Assembly: GCF_002157855.1 (NCBI RefSeq) | Contig: NZ_CP020880.1 | Location: forward strand, 868,001-932,000 | Reading direction: 5' to 3' | Origin: Sutcliffiella horikoshii | GTDB lineage: Bacteria; Bacillota; Bacilli; Bacillales; Bacillaceae_I | DNA length: 64,000 bases | Shown: piece after piece, positions 59,025-64,000 of the stretch | Numbering within the stretch: position 1 is the first letter of the stretch | Layout of the letters: every line of letters begins with the position of its first letter | Notes under the pieces: model-generated | What the model saw: only the letters and a program-made list of their open reading frames with translations | Database searches by the model: none | Told to the model about the DNA's origin: nothing | Program-made: the position numbers and the translations under genes

Positions 59025-59852
59025 ATGACGAGATTATCCACGCAAAAGCTTGGAATAGCATATGGGGACTTGGATATTGTAACAGGACTTGATTTAGAGA
59101 TACCAGAAGGGAAAATCACAACAATTATCGGACCAAATGGTTGTGGAAAATCTACAATTTTAAAGACCATGTCACGTATATTGGAGGCTAAAACAGGGGC
59201 TGTGTATTTGGATGGAAAAGCGATTCATAAAACACCAACAAAAGAAATTGCGAAGAAAATGGCAATTCTCCCCCAAACTCCAGAGGCGCCTAATGGATTA
59301 GACGTCACAGAACTTGTTTCATATGGCCGCTTTCCTCATCAAAGAGGATTTGGACGTCTGGGCAAGGAAGATAAGGAAATTGTACATTGGGCTCTGGAGG
59401 TAACAGGGATGATGCCATATGCGAAGCGTCCTATAGAGGCTCTGTCTGGTGGACAACGACAAAGGGTGTGGATTGCAATGGCCCTGGCCCAAGAAACAGA
59501 TTTATTGCTATTGGATGAGCCAACAACTTATCTGGACATGGCCCATCAACTTGAAGTGTTGCAGTTACTAAAACAATTAAACGAAGGAGAAAAGCGAACA
59601 ATTGTCATGGTCATCCACGATTTGAATCACGCAGCACGTTTTGCTCATCATATGATTGCCTTGAACAATGGAATGATTATTAAAGAAGGTAAACCAGATG
59701 AAGTGATGACATCAAAGGTACTTCGAGAAGCCTTCAATATTGATGCGGAAATCGTGCATGATCCTCGTAGTGGAAAGCCTGTTTGTTTAACCTATGACCT
59801 GGTTGGCGAGAGAGAGTCTAGTAGAACTGTTGATTTAGTCGGGGCGTTATAA
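59025..59852 (+). CDS. Iron-siderophore ABC transporter ATPase
   Basis: A 275-residue FecE/YusV-type ATPase with Walker A GPNGCGKST, Q-loop LPQTPEAP, signature LSGGQRQR, Walker B LLLLDEPT and switch His in VIHDLNHAA. It powers the permease pair encoded just upstream. ATG at 59025 with AAAGG 9 nt upstream is preferred over 59016. Unlike B. subtilis yfiZ-yfhA, which relies on a distant ATPase gene, this locus encodes its own. Confidence 0.93.
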   Translation: MTRLSTQKLGIAYGDLDIVTGLDLEIPEGKITTIIGPNGCGKSTILKTMSRILEAKTGAVYLDGKAIHKTPTKEIAKKMAILPQTPEAPNGLDVTELVSYGRFPHQRGFGRLGKEDKEIVHWALEVTGMMPYAKRPIEALSGGQRQRVWIAMALAQETDLLLLDEPTTYLDMAHQLEVLQLLKQLNEGEKRTIVMVIHDLNHAARFAHHMIALNNGMIIKEGKPDEVMTSKVLREAFNIDAEIVHDPRSGKPVCLTYDLVGERESSRTVDLVGAL

Positions 59853-59875
59853 AATTTATTAATGTCTGGTAAAGC

Positions 59876-59905
59876 AGGTTCCTTTTTAATAAGAGGGAAC
59901 CTTTT
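59876..59905 (+). terminator. Terminator after the permease-ATPase operon
   Basis: AGGTTCC and GGAACCT pair around a T/A-rich loop and are followed by TTTT. Confidence 0.8.
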
Positions 59906-59976
59906 TACTATAAATAAATATGTCCTGTCTGTTTCACAAATAAAAAGCACCAATCGTACATGGAGGGAGAGTAATA

Positions 59977-61137
59977 ATGACTCATTCATTCAATCCAATA
60001 AAGGATGCTTGCACATATATGGAAAAATATTTTTCAGATGAAATTACCCTTGATATGTTGGCTGAATCTGCTGGAATGACTCCTAGTTATTTTTCAAAAA
60101 AATTCAAAGAGCAACTTGGAGTTAGTCCCATTCAGTATTTACTTGAAATCAGGATGAAGGTAGCTCGTGATCTTTTGAAGGAGCAAGAACAAAACGTAAA
60201 GCGAATATCACAAAAAATAGGATTTCAAGATGAGTTTTATTTTAGTAGGAAATTTAAATCATATTATGGAGTTTCCCCTCGTTTATATAGAAAAAAGATG
60301 GTTAGAGAAACTAAGCCAATGAAAAACTCTATATTATCCATAAGCAGTGACAAAAGAATTGTTGTAACTCTCCAAAGACTAGCAGACCCACTTATTGCAT
60401 TGGGTATTAATCCTACAGCAATTGGCTGCTTTGGAACAACCATTGAAAATACGTATCTACACTCTCATATTTCTCCCCTGACCAAGGACCTTGGTGAATA
60501 TCCTCCACAAAGAGAAGCTATTGAAAGTACTACTGATGTTATAATTGCCGACCAATGGAGAACCGGAGAGGAGTACCGAGAATATGCAGAAATCTCACCT
60601 ACTGTAATCATCAGTGGAAAAGATTGGAGGGATTATCTCCAAAGAATTGCACAACTTTTTGGTATGGAACATCAAGGTGCAGAATTATTGAGAGAGTATG
60701 AACAAAAAGTCCAATATGCTAAACAAAAACTGCGTCAGAGCATCAATGAAAAACAAGTTATCATGTTAAGGGTCTTAAAACACGAGCTTCAAATATATAA
60801 TCCTTCTCCATATGGAGTTGGTGGAGTTCTCTATAATGATTTAGGGTTAAAACCTCCCGAACCAATAAATAGTGCAGGAACTATGAGGACAATTAGTTTA
60901 TCAGAATTAGCTATCTTAAACCCTGATTATATTTTTGTAGAAATCGTTCCCTGGCTGAATGGCTCTTCTGAATACTTTCAAGAATTTATTAAGGACTCGA
61001 CAGAATGGAGTAAAATAAACGCTGTACGAAATGAGAAAGTAGCCTTTGTAGAAAACAATCTTTGGGTTGAAGGGGACGGAATTATTGGTAGGACTATGAT
61101 GGTGGAAGAAATCCTACGAATATTAAGTCCATTATGA
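59977..61137 (+). CDS. AraC regulator with fused siderophore-binding domain (Btr-like)
   Basis: A 386-residue transcription activator. Residues 1-108 are an AraC DNA-binding domain with two helix-turn-helices (LDMLAESAGMTPSYFSKKFK and ISQKIGFQDEFYFSRKFKSY). Residues about 125-386 are a cytosolic class III substrate-binding fold without signal peptide. That domain is clearly paralogous to the lipoprotein encoded next (VTLQRLADPLIALGI versus VTLQRIADPMLALGI; LWVEGDGIIGR versus VWVEGDGPIGR). As in Bacillus Btr, it probably binds the imported siderophore and activates the uptake genes. GGAGGGAG precedes the ATG; a weak A/T-rich hairpin follows the stop. Confidence 0.9.
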   Translation: MTHSFNPIKDACTYMEKYFSDEITLDMLAESAGMTPSYFSKKFKEQLGVSPIQYLLEIRMKVARDLLKEQEQNVKRISQKIGFQDEFYFSRKFKSYYGVSPRLYRKKMVRETKPMKNSILSISSDKRIVVTLQRLADPLIALGINPTAIGCFGTTIENTYLHSHISPLTKDLGEYPPQREAIESTTDVIIADQWRTGEEYREYAEISPTVIISGKDWRDYLQRIAQLFGMEHQGAELLREYEQKVQYAKQKLRQSINEKQVIMLRVLKHELQIYNPSPYGVGGVLYNDLGLKPPEPINSAGTMRTISLSELAILNPDYIFVEIVPWLNGSSEYFQEFIKDSTEWSKINAVRNEKVAFVENNLWVEGDGIIGRTMMVEEILRILSPL

Positions 61138-61180
61138 AAGATAAAAAAATCCATCTTTTGTTGCGGATTATCTATTTTTA

Positions 61181-61209
61181 TTTCACCTAATATTAAGTAA
61201 AATTATCAG
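61181..61209 (+). promoter_or_regulatory. Promoter of the second binding lipoprotein gene
   Basis: TTTCAC, 17-bp spacer, TATCAG, followed by Fur box 5 over the likely start site. Confidence 0.5.
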
Positions 61210-61215
61210 TGGGAA

Positions 61216-61230
61216 TGAAAATCATTATCA
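61216..61230. promoter_or_regulatory. Fur box 5
   Basis: TGAAAATCATTATCA, 20 bp before the ATG at 61251. Confidence 0.75.
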
Positions 61231-61250
61231 CCTAGAAAGAGTGGGATAAA

Positions 61251-62207
61251 ATGAAGACGAAAAATAGATACACCATTATTCATGTTTTTATTGCTGTAAT
61301 GTTGTTACTAGTTGCTGGTTGCAGCCAAACGGAGAAAAACACTGTTGAGACTCAAGCAACTAATTCAACAGAAGGGAATTCCAGTAAAACAAGGGTAATA
61401 GAACACAGCTTGGGTGAAACAGAAATACCAGAAAATCCGGAACGTATTTTTGTAACATTACAACGAATTGCAGATCCAATGCTGGCTCTTGGAATAAAAC
61501 CACATGCTATTAGTGCTTATGGAGATCTTAGCTATTTGGATGGACAATTAAATGAAGTCAAGGTTTTTGACGAATACCCTCTAAATGTAGAAGCAATCTT
61601 AGCAGAAGCACCTGATTTAATTGTGGCAGATCCTTGGACAGATCAAGAAAGATACGAGCAATTAAGCAAAATTGCACCAACAGTCGTTATTGATGGTAAT
61701 GATTGGAGAGAATTTTTCCCTAATGTTGCTGAAGTGTTTGGGAAAGAGAAGGAATATAAGCAATGGATGGAAGCCTATAAGAAAAAGGCGGACGAAGCAA
61801 AGGCACAGTTGGAGAAAGAACTAAAAGATGAAACGGTAATGATCCTTCGTGTTCAGCAAGACTTTATCGGTGTCTGGAGTGGATCTGGTGGCGCAAGCGC
61901 CGTCCTGTTTGAAGACTTAGGATTAACTCCGCATGAAAAGGTAACAAACGATTGGAATGAGCTTTCTCTTGAAGCGCTTCCTGACTTTGATGCAGATCAT
62001 ATTTTTCTCGAAGTTAGAAGTACAGCTGAGGGCTCACAAAAATACTTTGATGATAATATGAAAGACAGTTCAATATGGAATAACATGAAAGCTGTGAAAA
62101 ATGGAAACGTTTATCCCGTATCTTCAGATGTTTGGGTTGAAGGGGATGGACCTATAGGTCGCGACCAAATTATTGATCAAGTGCTGGAAGACTTAACAGG
62201 AAATTAA
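61251..62207 (+). CDS. Iron-siderophore ABC transporter substrate-binding lipoprotein (2)
   Basis: A 318-residue class III binding lipoprotein (LLVAGC, Cys24), similar to B. subtilis YfiY, which takes up hydroxamate-carboxylate siderophores such as schizokinen. Key segments: PERIFVTLQRIADPMLALGI, APDLIVADPW, KIAPTVVIDGNDW and VWVEGDGPIGRDQIIDQVL. Its close similarity to the ligand domain of the adjacent AraC regulator implies the same ligand. Less similar to the lipoprotein at 55021, so the locus may handle two siderophores. GTGGGATAA is the ribosome site. Confidence 0.92.
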   Translation: MKTKNRYTIIHVFIAVMLLLVAGCSQTEKNTVETQATNSTEGNSSKTRVIEHSLGETEIPENPERIFVTLQRIADPMLALGIKPHAISAYGDLSYLDGQLNEVKVFDEYPLNVEAILAEAPDLIVADPWTDQERYEQLSKIAPTVVIDGNDWREFFPNVAEVFGKEKEYKQWMEAYKKKADEAKAQLEKELKDETVMILRVQQDFIGVWSGSGGASAVLFEDLGLTPHEKVTNDWNELSLEALPDFDADHIFLEVRSTAEGSQKYFDDNMKDSSIWNNMKAVKNGNVYPVSSDVWVEGDGPIGRDQIIDQVLEDLTGN

Positions 62208-62225
62208 TTGTATGCAAAAGGAGGA

Positions 62226-62255
62226 AAGTCGTTGATTCAACGGCTTTTCGTTTTA
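62226..62255 (+). terminator. Terminator or attenuating hairpin after the second lipoprotein gene
   Basis: AAGTCGTTG and CAACGGCTT pair (one wobble) around ATT, followed by TTCGTTTT. It lies 27 nt before the next gene in the same direction, so it may lower rather than block downstream expression. Confidence 0.65.
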
Positions 62256-62281
62256 GAAATTCATAAAAAGGAGTGTGTAAA

Positions 62282-63064
62282 ATGAGAACATATAGTGACA
62301 CATTTTTAGAAGAAAATTTCTATCTTAGAAAGACTGATCATCCTAATATGCTTTTTACGGTTAATTTATATAAGTTAATTCATGAAAATAAAATGAAGGA
62401 ATTCATTGATAATTTCGGGCCGAAGATTAAAGCATGCAATTCCGATGTTGTAGCTACATACTTTGCAAAATATTTAGGATGGGCATTGTCTGGGTATCAT
62501 TATATACTATCACTTGGCGATACGTTTGAATTCTCATTAAAAAATACCGAACTACAAATATTCTATGATAAAAAATACGATTATTATGGGTTGTCCTTTA
62601 AAATTATTGATTTTACTTTAATGCCTACCCTAACGAAAAAGCCAATAATTGAAGATTTTTATTTAAATTTCGTTACTCCCCTTTTACAAACCTTCGTAAC
62701 AAGTTCCAACGTGAAAATTAGAGATCTATGGGGGCAAGTAGCTATTGGTGTCTACCATGGCCATGATAACAATTTAGAATTAGCTCAAACAGATGAAGAA
62801 AAGGAATCCATATTAAATTTTTTTCAATTCATCACGAAAGAGTTAAAGCCAGGATTTTTTTCAGCAAAGAGAAATCCTCTTGATATCACCTTCAGAATGA
62901 CAGAAAGTCCAACCAAACCAGGAGAACTGCAACGATTAAACCCCACCTGTTGCTTGTATTATCAAACCGAAGGAGCTACTACTATGTGCTTTGGCTGTCC
63001 AAGGATGAATGAAGAGGAACGGGATAAGAGAAGGGAAGAAATAAGAGCCAAAAATGCCGGGTAA
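62282..63064 (+). CDS. FhuF-like siderophore ferric reductase (2)
   Basis: A 260-residue cytosolic protein with the C-terminal CCLYYQTEGATTMCFGC cluster motif (Cys-Cys ... Cys-x2-Cys) of FhuF-type [2Fe-2S] reductases, followed by a charged tail. The rest is diverged from the FhuF-like protein at 56030, so the locus has two reductases, perhaps for two siderophores. GGAG precedes the ATG at 62282. It has no Fur box of its own and may depend on read-through from the lipoprotein gene. Confidence 0.78.
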   Translation: MRTYSDTFLEENFYLRKTDHPNMLFTVNLYKLIHENKMKEFIDNFGPKIKACNSDVVATYFAKYLGWALSGYHYILSLGDTFEFSLKNTELQIFYDKKYDYYGLSFKIIDFTLMPTLTKKPIIEDFYLNFVTPLLQTFVTSSNVKIRDLWGQVAIGVYHGHDNNLELAQTDEEKESILNFFQFITKELKPGFFSAKRNPLDITFRMTESPTKPGELQRLNPTCCLYYQTEGATTMCFGCPRMNEEERDKRREEIRAKNAG

Positions 63065-63313
63065 AGTAATCAAAGTACCTTAACCAAGCAAGGTGTAGAA
63101 TTTGCAAGGATTCCTTGTAGAAGTTCACTAATCGACTAAAGCTCTATTCTTTTACTTAATAGATTACTAATTCTATAAGATCAGGTATACTCTTTTTGTA
63201 ATCGAAATTTTAAATTTAAAAATGGAAATATGTTAAAGTTAGTGTATCTATATGATTGAGAGGCTAGAATGAATAAAAAATAACGCTTTACTCGCATAGT
63301 TAGGAGGAAAAAT

Positions 63314-63889
63314 ATGACAAATAATACTGCTAGTGATAAGAGTCTATCACCAGAACAAACTGTAGAATTAATATCTGCTTTAAAGAAACGGTTTGAGAAA
63401 AACATGCAACGCCATGAAGAGATTGAATGGGATAAAGTTCAGGCGAAGTTGGAAAATAGTCCAGAAAAAATTTGGTCTCTCTCCGAAATGGAACGTACCG
63501 AAGGGGAGCCAGATGTAATTGGTTATGATAAGGAAAAGGATGAGTTTCTATTTTGCGATTGCTCTAAAGAGAGTCCTAAGGGCCGCAGAAGTGTGTGTTA
63601 CGACCGCGCGGCACTAGAGGCAAGAAAAAAGTTTAAGCCGGAAAATAGTGCAATGGATATGGCCGCTGAAATGGGAATTGAACTGTTGACAGAAGAGCAA
63701 TATCGAGAGTTACAAAAGATTGGAGAGTTCGATTTAAAAACATCCAGCTGGGTGCAAACACCTGAAGAAATTAGAAAGCTTGGCGGTGCATTATTCTGTG
63801 ATCGTCGCTTTAATCACGTTTTCGTGTACCACAATGGAGCTGACTCTTACTATGGTGCACGGGGATTCCGTGGGATGCTAAGGATATAA
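63314..63889 (+). CDS. DUF4256 protein
   Basis: A 191-residue soluble protein matching DUF4256: ISALKKRFEKNMQRHEEIEW, SLSEMERTEGEPDVIGYDKE, FCDCSKESPKGRRSVCYDRA and a C-terminal GALFCDRRFNHVFVYHNGAD. Function unknown. TAGGAGG lies 6 nt before the ATG. The 249-bp gap before it holds nothing I can identify apart from A/T-rich sequence. Confidence 0.85.
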   Translation: MTNNTASDKSLSPEQTVELISALKKRFEKNMQRHEEIEWDKVQAKLENSPEKIWSLSEMERTEGEPDVIGYDKEKDEFLFCDCSKESPKGRRSVCYDRAALEARKKFKPENSAMDMAAEMGIELLTEEQYRELQKIGEFDLKTSSWVQTPEEIRKLGGALFCDRRFNHVFVYHNGADSYYGARGFRGMLRI

Positions 63890-63902
63890 ATATATTTTAT
63901 AT

Positions 63903-63945
63903 AGACGTAGAAGGGATACATTCTTCTGCGTCTTTTATTTTTTAT
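63903..63945 (+). terminator. Terminator after the DUF4256 gene
   Basis: AGACGTAGAAG and CTTCTGCGTCT pair with one wobble and are followed by TTTATTTTTT. Confidence 0.85.
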
Positions 63946-64000
63946 ATAAAAATTGGAAACTTTTCTAGCTTTTAATCGTATTTAAACAAGAGCGAATAAA

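Overview
The window looks like the chromosome of a low-GC, endospore-forming Bacillaceae bacterium (Bacillus/Sutcliffiella-like). The support is a complete gerA-type germinant-receptor operon, a CwlJ-type cortex-lytic enzyme, a sporulenol-synthase-type squalene cyclase, many YdhK/YhjQ/YfiY-style Bacillus proteins, strong AGGAGG ribosome-binding sites, frequent TTG/GTG starts and T-rich intrinsic terminators. I see no rRNA, tRNA, CRISPR array, prophage or complete insertion sequence. The genus is an inference.

Layout. 0-10.7 kb: a quinol-monooxygenase-like gene, a LysR remnant, a 52-bp tandem-repeat array, a transglutaminase-like lipoprotein, DUF1835 and DUF4097 proteins, a diguanylate cyclase, a PLP aminotransferase, small membrane proteins and a DinB/endonuclease operon. 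10.7-16.4 kb: an orphan zinc-ribbon protein, a cytosolic sulfatase and a LysE exporter bracketed by two REP-like palindromes, then a divergent XRE-TPR regulator/MFS pair with twin 17-bp operator palindromes. 16.4-24.3 kb: a second 52-bp array, a class F sortase beside a tandemly duplicated His-containing surface protein, DUF218 and cwlJ genes, and a run of unrecognised small exported or membrane proteins interrupted by a third 52-bp array. 24.5-29.7 kb: the germinant-receptor operon with a SigG-like promoter, then a CBO0543-like/NmrA-like pair. 29.8-33 kb (minus strand): a TVP38/flavoprotein-disulfide-reductase pair and an EamA transporter with an attenuator-like leader. 33.4-41.2 kb: sqhC, then a five-gene two-component operon (propeller lipoprotein, response regulator, kinase, PepSY protein, FixH/YtkA-like lipoprotein) and an M15 peptidase. 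41.3-54.9 kb: an accessory stretch of detoxification and metabolite-repair enzymes (histidine phosphatase, alpha/beta hydrolase, GNAT-Nudix fusion, two APH-like kinases, ASCH, prolyl hydroxylase, two Nudix, deoxyribosyltransferase-like, GyrI-like, VOC) with copper-related YdhK and YhjQ proteins; two genes here carry single-base frameshifts in A-runs. 54.9-63.1 kb: a coherent Fur-controlled siderophore-iron island. 63.3 kb to the end: a DUF4256 protein.

How genes work together. In the iron island two binding lipoproteins feed two FecCD permeases and one ATPase, two FhuF-like proteins probably release the iron reductively, and an AraC regulator carrying its own copy of the substrate-binding fold probably senses the loaded siderophore; five Fur-like boxes overlap or abut the promoters. 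Germination functions (ger operon, cwlJ) and the spore-lipid cyclase are present but not contiguous. The most unusual non-coding feature is three sequence-distinct tandem-repeat arrays that all have exactly the same 52-bp period.
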